This document shows, piece by piece, positions 43,823 to 52,490 of a stretch of DNA of 64,000 bases. This DNA comes from Croceifilum oryzae. GTDB lineage: Bacteria; Bacillota; Bacilli; Thermoactinomycetales; Thermoactinomycetaceae. The translations under genes and the position numbers were made by a program. The stretch is taken from contig NZ_JAUSUV010000005.1 in the NCBI RefSeq assembly GCF_030814315.1, forward strand, positions 62,001 through 126,000, read 5' to 3'. The notes under the pieces were generated by a model. It worked only from the letters and a program-made list of their open reading frames with translations. It did no database searches and had not been told where the DNA came from. Within the stretch, counting starts at the first letter, position 1, and each line of letters opens with the position of its first letter.

Positions 43823-43895
43823 GTGTATTCTTGAAAAAATGAAATCCTATTTATGGTATGGTAGAGAGAATAAAAAATGAAGGAGATTGTCAGGG

Positions 43896-44552
43896 ATGCA
43901 CACACCACGAATTTTGATCGTAACCGCTGTAGAAGTAGAGAGAGAAGCTGTTCTTCGCGGGATCGGACGAGAAAATGAGAGAGTGAAAGTGATCGCTGCG
44001 GGAGTGGGACCTGTCACATCAGCCGTTCAAACGACACTTGAATTGGTAAAGAGTGAGAATCCATTTGATCTCGTGATCATCGCAGGAGTGGCGGGTGGAT
44101 TTGTTGGACGAGCTGAGGTGGGTCATATCGTTGTCGCTGATCAAATACGATCAGGCGATTTGGGAGCAGAGTCACCAAACGGATTTATCTCCATCGATGA
44201 ATTAGGATTTGGCTCGGGATCGATAGAAGTAGAAGAGAAGATGACGAAACGGATCTACCAAACGCTCATGCAGGCTGAAGCTCCAGTTTCGATGGGTCCG
44301 ATCATTACCCTGAATACGACAACGGGTACAGCAGAGACTGCCAAACGGTTAGCAGGAGAATTTCCGGAGGCGCGAGCGGAAGCGATGGAGGGTTTTGGGA
44401 TCGCTACAGCGGCGCGAAAGATGAATATCCCTGTGTGTGAGATTCGTACGATTTCCAACTTAGTGGGTCCTCGTGATCGTAATGCGTGGAAATTAAAGGA
44501 TGCTTTATGGATGTTAGAAGAAGCGTTTGCAAAATGTAAAGAGGTGCTATAG
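43896..44552 (+). CDS. mqnB: futalosine hydrolase
   Basis: 218 residues from ATG 43896. Nucleoside-phosphorylase/MTAN fold: ILIVTAVEVEREAV, AAGVGPVTSAV, VIIAGVAGGF, and the purine-binding AMEGFGIATAA with EIRTISNLVGPRDR. Cleaves futalosine to dehypoxanthine futalosine and hypoxanthine in the alternative menaquinone pathway. Assignment is helped by mqnD 3 bases downstream. Menaquinone is the acceptor for the SdhCAB complex encoded earlier. Confidence 0.9.
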   Translation: MHTPRILIVTAVEVEREAVLRGIGRENERVKVIAAGVGPVTSAVQTTLELVKSENPFDLVIIAGVAGGFVGRAEVGHIVVADQIRSGDLGAESPNGFISIDELGFGSGSIEVEEKMTKRIYQTLMQAEAPVSMGPIITLNTTTGTAETAKRLAGEFPEARAEAMEGFGIATAARKMNIPVCEIRTISNLVGPRDRNAWKLKDALWMLEEAFAKCKEVL

Positions 44553-44555
44553 TCG

Positions 44556-45401
44556 ATGAAAATGGTATTTTCTTCTTGTCCAAATGATACATTTATCTTT
44601 CATGCTTGGGTGCATGGCTTAATTGCAGGAGCCCCAAAACTGGATGTTACGTATGCTGATATTGATAAAACGAATACTTGGGCGTCTGAGTCTACTATGT
44701 ATGATGTGTTAAAAATCTCCTGTGCGGCTCTGCCATGGGTCCGACATGAATATGCCTTGTTGCCATGTGGTGGAGCGTTAGGTAGAGGTTGTGGTCCTTT
44801 GGTACTGGTAAATGGGCAAAAGGAAGAAGGAAGTAGCTCATTATCAGGCAAACGAGTAGCAGTTCCGAGTGAGAGATCGACGGCTTATTTACTGTTTCGA
44901 TTATGGGTTGCTGAACATGTTCCAGGTGGAGTAGGCGAGATTGTAGTTATGCCTTTTCATGAGATCATGCCTGCTGTGCGGGATGGGGCAGTTGATGCTG
45001 GCTTGGTGATTCATGAGGCACGCTTTACGTACCCGACATTTGGTCTACAATTAGTAAAGGATCTTGGTGAATGGTGGGAAGAGGATACAGGGCTTTCGAT
45101 TCCGCTGGGAGCCATTATTGCACGTCGTGATTTAGACATAAAAGGGATTGCTTCTACCATTCAGCAATCGGTTCAGTATGCATGGGAGCACCCGGAAGCT
45201 TCGCGAGAGTACATCCTTCAGTTGGCTCAAGAGATGGATCTAGAGGTTGCGAAGGCTCATATCAATCTATATGTAAATGAGTTTAGTGCGAATCTAGGTA
45301 TAGAGGGATATCAGGCAATTGAAGCATTGCTAGGAAGAGCGGCAAAAGAAGGATTAGTACCCGAAATGCCTAATCATCTCTTCCAGCCATTTTACCCGTG
45401 A
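44556..45401 (+). CDS. mqnD: 1,4-dihydroxy-6-naphthoate synthase
   Basis: 281 residues, ATG 44556, GAGGTG upstream. Opens with FSSCPNDTFIFHAW, the MqnD signature; CGGALGRGCGPLVL and the hinge VIHEARFTYPTFGLQLVKDLGEWWE follow. A periplasmic-binding-like fold used as an enzyme that turns cyclic dehypoxanthine futalosine into 1,4-dihydroxy-6-naphthoate. mqnA, mqnC and mqnE are not in the window. Its 3' end overlaps the convergent DUF2238 gene by 32 bases. Confidence 0.94.
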   Translation: MKMVFSSCPNDTFIFHAWVHGLIAGAPKLDVTYADIDKTNTWASESTMYDVLKISCAALPWVRHEYALLPCGGALGRGCGPLVLVNGQKEEGSSSLSGKRVAVPSERSTAYLLFRLWVAEHVPGGVGEIVVMPFHEIMPAVRDGAVDAGLVIHEARFTYPTFGLQLVKDLGEWWEEDTGLSIPLGAIIARRDLDIKGIASTIQQSVQYAWEHPEASREYILQLAQEMDLEVAKAHINLYVNEFSANLGIEGYQAIEALLGRAAKEGLVPEMPNHLFQPFYP

Positions 45402-45999
45402 CCGACTCAATTTGTCGGTCATGCCATTTACTTAACAATAACAATGCTATTCCTCCCAAAAGAGCCATCACCATATCCCAATGAGAGTCAAATATATCCC
45501 CTTGATACCCCATAAATTCTTGCACATTTTCGGTAAACAGAGACCCAAAGAGTAGTTCCAATAGTTCATATGCCGCACTGAGAGCTAATGTGATACTGAG
45601 TACCCAGATGGGGAACAGCTTCTTCCCCTTAATCTTGCTGGTCCGTATGGAAATCTCTCTCAAAAAAGCGGCAACATTCACCCCAAAGAAAAAGTGTCCA
45701 AAGCGATCAAAATGATTCCTTGAAAAATGAAATGTTTCCGTTATTTTTTCAAAAAACGGTACTTCTGCATACGTATAGTGAGCGCCGATCATCATAATGA
45801 TGCACGAGATAAATGTAATCGTGTAGGTCAAAGTAGTAAGCGGAAAACGACGGTATGTAATAAGTAAGGCGAGAACTAGGAGTACGGATGGTCCTGATTC
45901 ATAAAACCAGAGTGATTTTTGAACGGGTTGAATCCCAGACCAGATGAGTACTCCAGATAAAATACATAACATAATCCCCAATACCCACTTCCGATTCAT
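45370..45999 (-). CDS. DUF2238 (YjdF-like) membrane protein
   Basis: 209 residues from ATG 45999 (GGGGG at 7 bases; frame extends to 46029). About six hydrophobic segments and the family blocks NHFDRFGHFFFGV and GYQGDIFDSHWDMVMALLG, where acidic and histidine residues lie in the membrane. Function unknown in E. coli YjdF relatives. Divergent from the TipA-like regulator, possibly its target. Confidence 0.82.
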   Translation of the reverse strand: MNRKWVLGIMLCILSGVLIWSGIQPVQKSLWFYESGPSVLLVLALLITYRRFPLTTLTYTITFISCIIMMIGAHYTYAEVPFFEKITETFHFSRNHFDRFGHFFFGVNVAAFLREISIRTSKIKGKKLFPIWVLSITLALSAAYELLELLFGSLFTENVQEFMGYQGDIFDSHWDMVMALLGGIALLLLSKWHDRQIESVTGKMAGRDD

Positions 46000-46053
46000 C
46001 TTTTTCCCCCTTTTCTTCTTAATTATCAAGTATTATTTCCAATCGAATGCGTG

Positions 46054-46084
46054 TTGACTCTCTCGCTACGTAATACTTTATAGT
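46054..46084 (+). promoter_or_regulatory. MerR-type promoter (19-bp spacer)
   Basis: TTGACT (46054-46059), 19-base spacer, TATAGT (46079-46084). The over-long spacer is the mark of MerR-activated promoters, so the TipA-like gene is probably autoregulated. Confidence 0.65.
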
Positions 46085-46108
46085 TGGAAACAGAAAGGAG
46101 CATCATTC

Positions 46109-46837
46109 ATGAAAGTGAAAGAAGTAGCTGACTTAGTGGGAGTGAGTGTGCGCACTCTCCATCATTATGATGAAATTGGATTGCTTGTTCCAGATGAGAC
46201 CACGGAATCAGGTTACCGCCTATACTCTAATGAAAACTTAGAGTTGCTCCAGCAAATTTTATTTTTTAAAGAGTTAGGTTTCTCCTTGCAAACGATCAAA
46301 GAAATCGTTCATAGTCCCACATTTGATCGACAGGAAGCACTGCAAATGCATCACCAAACATTATTAGAAAAACGGAACCGTCTAGATAAAATGATCCAAA
46401 CTGTGGAGAAGACGATTCAACACGATAAAGGGGAGATTCAAATGACAACAGAAGAAAAGTTTGAGGGATTTGATTTTCGTTCGAATCCATATGAACGAGA
46501 AGCAAGGGAACGTTGGGGAGATGAAGCGGTGAATCGGTCCAATGAAAAAGTGGCTCAGATGGGTCCAAAGATACAAAAAGAGATGAATGATCTCTATTTC
46601 TCTCTAGCAAGTATACGGCATATGTCCCCAGATTCGGAAGAGGCACAATCGGCTATTGCGAAGTGGTATGATCTGCTACAGAGCTTTGGCAACTATACAC
46701 CAGAAGCATTTCGATCCTTAGGAGAGATGTATGTATCGGATAAGCGATTTACGAAAAACATTGATCGATTTGGTGAAGGATTAGCTATGTTTATGCGCGA
46801 GGCAATGGGAGTTTATGCAGACCGTCAGAGAAAATAG
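46109..46837 (+). CDS. MerR-family regulator with TipAS drug-binding domain
   Basis: 242 residues. MerR helix-turn-helix (about 1-75; VGVSVRTLHHYDEIGLLVP), dimer coiled coil (about 76-112), then a TipAS domain (FDFRSNPYEREARERWGDEA, ERFxx-type helices to the end). TipAL proteins bind thiopeptides and related drugs and activate promoters with long spacers, as seen upstream here. GGAG at good spacing. Confidence 0.9.
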   Translation: MKVKEVADLVGVSVRTLHHYDEIGLLVPDETTESGYRLYSNENLELLQQILFFKELGFSLQTIKEIVHSPTFDRQEALQMHHQTLLEKRNRLDKMIQTVEKTIQHDKGEIQMTTEEKFEGFDFRSNPYEREARERWGDEAVNRSNEKVAQMGPKIQKEMNDLYFSLASIRHMSPDSEEAQSAIAKWYDLLQSFGNYTPEAFRSLGEMYVSDKRFTKNIDRFGEGLAMFMREAMGVYADRQRK

Positions 46838-46840
46838 AGC

Positions 46841-46875
46841 AAAGAACTTCTTCCTTTTTAGGGAGAAGTTCTTTG
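46841..46875 (+). terminator. bidirectional terminator
   Basis: AAAGAACTTCTTCC and GGGAGAAGTTCTTT with a 6-base loop, between the convergent TipA-like and MarR genes. Confidence 0.85.
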
Positions 46876-46876
46876 A

Positions 46877-47299
46877 CTATGTTTTACGAATGACACTTGC
46901 TAGATCATCTTTTATCATTTGCAGTCGCTTAGCGCCTATGTTATCGATCAAATGTTGTTCGATCTCGTTCAGGATGTTTTCTTTTGCTTCCATGACGATT
47001 CGACCACGTTCGGTTAAAACAACGATTTTTCCTCGTTTGTCGGTTGGATGAGGTTTTCGCTGTATATAATCATTTTCCTCTAGATAATCGACTATTTTGC
47101 TCACCGCTTGCTTGGTAATCCCTAGATGGTCCGCTAGTTCGATTCCTGTAGCCCCATCGTGCAATGCGATATATTTAATCATGTATCCATGTACAGGCCG
47201 GATATCATGAAATCCTAGCTCCGATAGTCTCTCGTGTAATTTATCGATTAGGGTCTGAAAAGATGTGGACAATAGGGATACAAGATCCGAATCGCTCAT
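46877..47299 (-). CDS. MarR-family transcriptional regulator
   Basis: 140 residues. Winged helix-turn-helix: ATGIELADHLGITKQAVSKIVDYLEEN (recognition helix, key positions) and wing PTDKRGKIVVLTERG. Divergent from the DUF3238 gene with two matching operators between them (47321-47339, 47370-47388), so it very likely represses both itself and that gene. Ligand unknown. Confidence 0.92.
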   Translation of the reverse strand: MSDSDLVSLLSTSFQTLIDKLHERLSELGFHDIRPVHGYMIKYIALHDGATGIELADHLGITKQAVSKIVDYLEENDYIQRKPHPTDKRGKIVVLTERGRIVMEAKENILNEIEQHLIDNIGAKRLQMIKDDLASVIRKT

Positions 47300-47320
47300 G
47301 TAGAAGCCTCCTTATCCAGT

Positions 47321-47339
47321 TAGTCTATTAGGTTGACTA
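47321..47339. promoter_or_regulatory. MarR operator 1
   Basis: TAGTCTATTAGGTTGACTA, an imperfect palindrome matching operator 2 at 15 of 19 positions, next to the marR start. Confidence 0.65.
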
Positions 47340-47363
47340 AATGTGTTAATAAGTGTACTATGT

Positions 47364-47394
47364 CATATGTAGTCAATCAAGTTGACTACATATG
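47364..47394. promoter_or_regulatory. MarR operator 2, long palindrome
   Basis: CATATGTAGTCAA and TTGACTACATATG, 13-bp perfect arms around TCAAG, in front of the DUF3238 gene. Core matches operator 1. Confidence 0.75.
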
Positions 47395-47428
47395 AACTGA
47401 AAACTGAGAATAAATGGAGGCTTTTTAT

Positions 47429-48013
47429 ATGGCTAACATTGTTAAAATAAGAGCAAGTGTATTTATTCCTATGTCTTGGACGGAACCGAGACCAGATGGT
47501 GAGACAGAAAATATGGTTCAATTTGAAGGCGATTCCCGAGAGTTTACACCTTACGCTGGGGGAATGTTTCGTTCTAGAATCGAACAAGAAGTAGTCGTGG
47601 ATTTTGAAAAGAGAGAGATTTTCTCACATGAGAGTACAGGTATCACCGCAGAAAGATTAATTCATCCAGATGGCTCTTTTCATTATAGAAAAGGGAGAGC
47701 AAGCACTGAAAAGATTAAGTATATCAATCCGATATGTGAAGAAGAGGGTGTTCATTTCCAGATGACGGCAAGCGCTGGAAACCCATTGCACGATGTACCT
47801 CCCGTTGACTATTTATTAACGGTATATGTTAAAAAGGATGGCACAGTTGAAATGACAGGAGAGCATGATGGATTCCCTTGCTATGAATTTTATAAGCAGA
47901 CGGACTTTGGCCCATTTGTAGAAATTTATACTCATGACTTTAGGCAGACGGGCGATACACCAGCAACTTTGGATGGCGATATGGAATACAAGTTTCATAA
48001 GGTGATCTCATAG
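47429..48013 (+). CDS. DUF3238-like protein
   Basis: 194 residues from ATG 47429 (GGAGG at 8 bases). Opening KIRASVFIPMSWTEP and later FEGDSREFTP, GITAERLI, DGTVEMTGEHDGFPCYEFY are the pattern I associate with DUF3238. Beta-rich, no signal peptide, no catalytic motif seen. Probably under the divergent MarR repressor. Confidence 0.7.
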   Translation: MANIVKIRASVFIPMSWTEPRPDGETENMVQFEGDSREFTPYAGGMFRSRIEQEVVVDFEKREIFSHESTGITAERLIHPDGSFHYRKGRASTEKIKYINPICEEEGVHFQMTASAGNPLHDVPPVDYLLTVYVKKDGTVEMTGEHDGFPCYEFYKQTDFGPFVEIYTHDFRQTGDTPATLDGDMEYKFHKVIS

Positions 48014-48048
48014 GAGTTGCCTTTTTTAATTGTTATATAAACAAAATA

Positions 48049-48087
48049 AATAGGGTTGTGCTGAATGTATTTCAGACAACCCTATTA
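48049..48087 (+). terminator. bidirectional terminator
   Basis: AATAGGGTTGT and ACAACCCTATT arms with CTGAA/TTCAG inner pairing, between convergent genes. Confidence 0.8.
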
Positions 48088-48090
48088 CGC

Positions 48091-50004
48091 TTACTTTCCG
48101 GATTTTACCATAACCTTATCTAGTTGCTTCAGATATAGTATTCGAACGATAAGGAAATAGATGAACTGGACAACGAAGAATCCAGATATACTGATTAAGG
48201 AAGGTGTAAGCATTTCCCATAAAGAAAGATGCCCAAGTATCTCTTTATTTAAAATTTGTAGAGCTATCAAAGCTTCTAATCCTGCAACGATGAGTGGGAT
48301 GAAAAACAGCATCGCAATTTGGATCGTACAGGTCCGTCTCATTGCCTTCGTGCTTAGACCAACTTTGGAAAGCATATGATAGATCTGCTGATCTTGATTT
48401 AGATCGGTATATAGCTTGAAATACAGGAAGCTGGCAGTGGCAAGAGAGAATACAGCTGCGATAAAGACACAGATAAAACTAAGCAAACTAGTTGAATGTT
48501 TGAATTCGATATAACCACCCGCTCGAGTGGAAATAGAGTCTTCCTGACCCGTAACATTCTTCTGTAACTTTTGGATCTCTTTACTAATCTTCACTTGATC
48601 AGAATCTGTACGGGGAGGCTCTGCTCCGGACCAAGCTGGAACCGAATAGTATACAGATATCTTCTCTGTTGATTGACCTTTTTCTTTTACTGGACTAGCT
48701 TGAATCTGTTTATAGGCTTCATCATTTACAACTAAAAGAGGAAGATAAGCGGTAATCCTTTTATCGACTCGCTCCACGATCTGATACTTCTCTAGTTTTT
48801 GTCCTGCCTGTATTCCGAGTCTATCTGACTTAGAAGCGATATAGATAGCCTCTTCCGGTTTTAAGTTATGAGAAGCATTTAGTCCAAGCACCTTAGCTAT
48901 CTGACGATAACTCGATTCATTCGTCACATTCATGAAATTACGGTCAGTCACTGAGATCGTATCTAATGTAGCAATCACCTTATCATACTTAATCCCCGAG
49001 CTCTCTAATTTTTGATCAATTTTCTGCATATCTGTTTTCCAGTTCTTGTCCTCTTTTGAAACATCGAACGTAATAGCAAAGGCATTTTCTTTATAAGAAC
49101 TTTTCGCTACATAATCGAATGACTGGACAAGACCAATTGCCACAGAAGCCATCGCTGTCACAATCGTAATCATGAAAAACATTCGTGCATTATCCTTTAT
49201 CTTATAAGCCATCTCGGAAATCCATAACATTCTGGTACCTTTCCAGAAGAAAGAGCGATTTTTTTTCAATAGACGCATCACATACACACTAAATTGAGTA
49301 AAGAAGAGATACGTTCCGATAATCCCTATTGTGAGGGCCAAAAGGACCGTATTAAAGCTTTTGCTCAATAAATAGTATGCAGTAACGATTAAAACGATGG
49401 ATAAAAGAACGAGCAGAATATGTGCTTTCGGCTCTTTCTTCGGCTTGCTTGTCCCCATTAATAATTCCAACACCTTTTTTTGACGGATGAAGAAAAGGGT
49501 CAAAAAGGAGATTACAATATAGAGAGCGGAGAAAGCCATTATCGTGAGGCCCATCGCTTTTAACGGTAGGTAAATGGAAAGCTCTGTCTCTACAATACTA
49601 GATCCATATAAGAGAAATAGCTTTGCAAAAAGGAGCCCACCGAGAATTCCGGTCACAATGGAAGCAAATCCAATTAGTATATTTTCTAGGAAAATCAGCT
49701 TATTAATCTGTGTTCGTTGTGCCCCTAAGATCGTCAAGAGCCCAAACTCTTTGTTTCTGATCTTCAAAAAAGCACTGATCGAATAGAGAACAAATAAAAA
49801 TGAGAAGACAAAGGTCACATAGGCTGCTGCGGTCATTCCCATTTTAGCCTGATCCCCTAGGTCTGACTTTGCCAACTCCGGGTGAAAGATGAATAGAGCA
49901 TAGGCAAAGAAAATCATAACTGCAAACGAGCTACTCAAAAAGTAGGCTGAGTAGGCACGTCTATTTCGCTTAACGTTATTAAATGCAAATTGACCAAAGT
50001 TCAT
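48091..50004 (-). CDS. BceB/FtsX-type ABC transporter permease
   Basis: 637 residues with AGGAGG 8 bases before ATG. N-terminal NFGQFAFNNVKRNRRAYSAYF is the BceB-family start; about ten membrane helices and a large extracellular domain (about 290-520) between helices 7 and 8 as in bacitracin-type peptide sensing/resistance permeases. Its usual ATPase partner (BceA) should sit immediately upstream but is absent; the next gene is divergent. It may use an ATPase encoded elsewhere or be a remnant. Confidence 0.88.
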   Translation of the reverse strand: MNFGQFAFNNVKRNRRAYSAYFLSSSFAVMIFFAYALFIFHPELAKSDLGDQAKMGMTAAAYVTFVFSFLFVLYSISAFLKIRNKEFGLLTILGAQRTQINKLIFLENILIGFASIVTGILGGLLFAKLFLLYGSSIVETELSIYLPLKAMGLTIMAFSALYIVISFLTLFFIRQKKVLELLMGTSKPKKEPKAHILLVLLSIVLIVTAYYLLSKSFNTVLLALTIGIIGTYLFFTQFSVYVMRLLKKNRSFFWKGTRMLWISEMAYKIKDNARMFFMITIVTAMASVAIGLVQSFDYVAKSSYKENAFAITFDVSKEDKNWKTDMQKIDQKLESSGIKYDKVIATLDTISVTDRNFMNVTNESSYRQIAKVLGLNASHNLKPEEAIYIASKSDRLGIQAGQKLEKYQIVERVDKRITAYLPLLVVNDEAYKQIQASPVKEKGQSTEKISVYYSVPAWSGAEPPRTDSDQVKISKEIQKLQKNVTGQEDSISTRAGGYIEFKHSTSLLSFICVFIAAVFSLATASFLYFKLYTDLNQDQQIYHMLSKVGLSTKAMRRTCTIQIAMLFFIPLIVAGLEALIALQILNKEILGHLSLWEMLTPSLISISGFFVVQFIYFLIVRILYLKQLDKVMVKSGK

Positions 50005-50087
50005 GTCGATTTCCTCCTAAAATTACACCTCTTTTACTATGTGCATGTGGCTAATAATGTATCATGTATATATGGCAGAAAGTATCG

Positions 50088-50128
50088 ATCAACCTTATAT
50101 GAATCTTAAAAGATTGTAAGGTTGATCG
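50088..50128. promoter_or_regulatory. dyad upstream of permease gene
   Basis: GATCAACCTTA and TAAGGTTGATC, 11-bp arms with an inner AATCTT/AAGATT dyad, in the divergent promoter region. Candidate operator. Confidence 0.45.
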
Positions 50129-50175
50129 GAAAATTAGATAACCGAAGTGAGCTTGTAATGAGAAAAGGAGATGAA

Positions 50176-50187
50176 ATGAGTTTATGA
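50176..50187 (+). CDS. three-codon leader ORF (M-S-L-stop)
   Basis: AAAGGAG is 5 bases before ATG 50176; the TGA (50185-50187) overlaps ATG 50184 of the secreted-protein gene as ATGA. That ATG by itself has a poorly spaced ribosome site (13 bases), so coupling through the minimal ORF is plausible. Confidence 0.35.
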   Translation: MSL

Positions 50188-51146
50188 AAAATGGTTCTGT
50201 GGGTTACATGAAGTATTTCGTCATGATGCTACTGACAGTGATGATCGTTGCAAGTCCGATTTCTTCCGTTTCTGTCCTCGCTGCACCGGATTATACGGAT
50301 TTGGCGTATCGTTGGGCACCGGTTCATTATCAGGATACGGATGATACGGATGCGGATGCAGATTACATCACGGCTATGAATTATGATGGTGATTGGGTGA
50401 TGAATAATAACTGGGAGCATCAGGACGATGATGCGAGTCGTCTCAAGGGATCCGTTACCTATTCGGTTACCGAGACACAGTCCCATTACTTCTTGATCTA
50501 TACCTTTTATCATCCTCGTGATTGGGTGGATTATCCTGATTTTGGGCTGGACACACATGAAAATGATGCAGAAGGCGCGATGATGATTGTAAGGAAAGAT
50601 GGTACCCCTCACGGTAAGTTAGAAGGAATGGTAACGGTTTATCACAATGACTTTTATTCGTATACACCAGCTGGAAGCCAGTTGACAGATGGGAAGGAAA
50701 ACATTGATGGTAGCATTCGCATGGTGGATTACGGCGGAGTGAGTCGTCCGACTACTTACCAAGATGCGAAGGGACACGGAATTTATAATTGGAATGGAAA
50801 GAACTTTCCTGGCGGAGATGGAGTTGTCTATTACCCAGATCGCCAGACATCAGAAGCGCCATCCAGTGGAAATGATCGCTCTGTGAAGTACACATTGGTC
50901 AATACATTTGCTCCGGGTGGTCTATGGGATCATCGTTTTGATCCAGATACGTTTGCTAGTTGGGGGACATTTAAGGGGGATAACGGTAAAGATAATGCTG
51001 CGAACACAGCATGGAAATGGAATGATTCCAACGATGGTCCTGTTGAGGCAGGCGAAATGGCAACAGATCCCGTCCATTTAATGGAAGTTTATTTTGGTAA
51101 TCTAGGTTCTTATAGTCGAACATATGTATATAATGGGTATCGCTAG
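50184..51146 (+). CDS. secreted protein, unknown, HEND motif
   Basis: 320 residues. Signal peptide (core about 10-30; start either 50184 or ATG 50208). The mature part starts DYTDLAYRWAPVHYQDTDD and contains YFLIYTFYHPRDWVDYP and DTHENDAEGAMMIV, a pattern like that of secreted VPS62/necrosis-type proteins with a His/Asp/Glu cluster, which I take as a loose resemblance only. Strongly acidic and aromatic. The FAD monooxygenase gene follows within 34 bases. Confidence 0.65.
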   Translation: MKNGSVGYMKYFVMMLLTVMIVASPISSVSVLAAPDYTDLAYRWAPVHYQDTDDTDADADYITAMNYDGDWVMNNNWEHQDDDASRLKGSVTYSVTETQSHYFLIYTFYHPRDWVDYPDFGLDTHENDAEGAMMIVRKDGTPHGKLEGMVTVYHNDFYSYTPAGSQLTDGKENIDGSIRMVDYGGVSRPTTYQDAKGHGIYNWNGKNFPGGDGVVYYPDRQTSEAPSSGNDRSVKYTLVNTFAPGGLWDHRFDPDTFASWGTFKGDNGKDNAANTAWKWNDSNDGPVEAGEMATDPVHLMEVYFGNLGSYSRTYVYNGYR

Positions 51147-51180
51147 GCAATCGGTAATCTCTTGTGAGGAGCGATCTAGG

Positions 51181-52425
51181 ATGGACGAGCGTGAGAAATC
51201 GGAAATCATCGAAACAGATGTAGTGATTGTGGGCGGTGGGCCAGCAGGTATGGTACTCGGAATGATGCTTGCTCAAGCTGAAGTCAATGTAACGGTCGTA
51301 GAAAGCCAAGCGAATTTTGATCGCGAATATCGGGGTGAGGTGTTACAACCCCGATTCTTGCAGTTAATGGAGAAACTTGGAATGCGTTCCTATATCGAGA
51401 GCCTTCCACATGCCCAAGTGAGAGCGGGTACGTTTTTCAAAAAGGGGCGAAAGTTAGGGGAGTTTGCCTTTCATCGATTTATCCCTGAGATCCCTTACGC
51501 TATCTGGACACCACAACCAATATTATTACAAGCTTATTATGACTACATGAAAGACTCGTCTTATTTTCACATGAAGTTTCATGCATCTGTAAAAGAGTTG
51601 CTACGTGAAAATGGGCGCGTAACAGGTGTTGTGATCGAAACAGAGCACAAGGAACGAACGGAAATTCGAGCAAAAATAACCGTTGGAGCTGACGGACGAT
51701 TTTCTACGATTCGCCGATTAGGTGGATTCCAGCTCGAATATGAGGATTATCCTGGCGATATCATCTGGTTTAATATTGATCAACCTGAGAATCCACAAGA
51801 TGTATTGCAATTTCATATGACAGATAAATATCCTTACCTAACCTTACCCAAATACCCAAATCTCCTACAAGTCGGGATCGTTCTGGGAAGTGGGAGATGG
51901 AAGCAGGTCCAACGAGAAGGGATCGAATCATTTAAAGCAGATTTGGCGGAAATGTCTTCAGCGTTTCATCCCTTTTTACAAACGGTTACCAGCTTTCGTT
52001 CCTTTTTTCCCTTACAAGCGAAGACTCAGTATGTGAAAGAGTGGGCACAGGATGGTTGTTTATTGATTGGAGATGCGGCACACTGTTCCTCACCAGCAGG
52101 AGCTATCGGCGTATCGTTAGCTGTTACCACTTCAGCCATTGCCGCTGAGGCGATCTATGATTCGCTAAAGAAAAACGATGTATCTGCCAGCTCGCTAAGG
52201 CGTGTTCAGCAAATACGTGATTCAGAGATCCGTATGATTCATCAAATCCAGATGCGGATGGGGCGGATGTTATTTAATCGACATCCCATTCTAAATGCAT
52301 TACGTCCCTATTTACTCGCATTATTTACTCGTACGCCTATTGCCACGACGGTATTGAAGAAAATGATGACCTTACCGAAAGATATCCATATAAATGAGCG
52401 ATTTCGATTTAAAAATAAAGAATGA
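51181..52425 (+). CDS. FAD-dependent monooxygenase
   Basis: 414 residues from ATG 51181 (GAGGAG at 9 bases; frame opens at 51124 inside the previous gene). FAD fold VIVGGGPAGMVLGMMLA (about 14-30), TVGADGRFSTIRR (the DG fingerprint) and GCLLIGDAAHCSSPAGAIG (second FAD motif), as in aromatic hydroxylases and tetracycline-inactivating flavoproteins. Substrate unknown. An exporter gene follows, which is compatible with a detoxification pair. Confidence 0.87.
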   Translation: MDEREKSEIIETDVVIVGGGPAGMVLGMMLAQAEVNVTVVESQANFDREYRGEVLQPRFLQLMEKLGMRSYIESLPHAQVRAGTFFKKGRKLGEFAFHRFIPEIPYAIWTPQPILLQAYYDYMKDSSYFHMKFHASVKELLRENGRVTGVVIETEHKERTEIRAKITVGADGRFSTIRRLGGFQLEYEDYPGDIIWFNIDQPENPQDVLQFHMTDKYPYLTLPKYPNLLQVGIVLGSGRWKQVQREGIESFKADLAEMSSAFHPFLQTVTSFRSFFPLQAKTQYVKEWAQDGCLLIGDAAHCSSPAGAIGVSLAVTTSAIAAEAIYDSLKKNDVSASSLRRVQQIRDSEIRMIHQIQMRMGRMLFNRHPILNALRPYLLALFTRTPIATTVLKKMMTLPKDIHINERFRFKNKE

Positions 52426-52490
52426 TTGATTGAGCAAGGAGTTCTTCACTTGAACATGATCCTCTTCTTGAAAGGAGTGAACCTAGTCAT

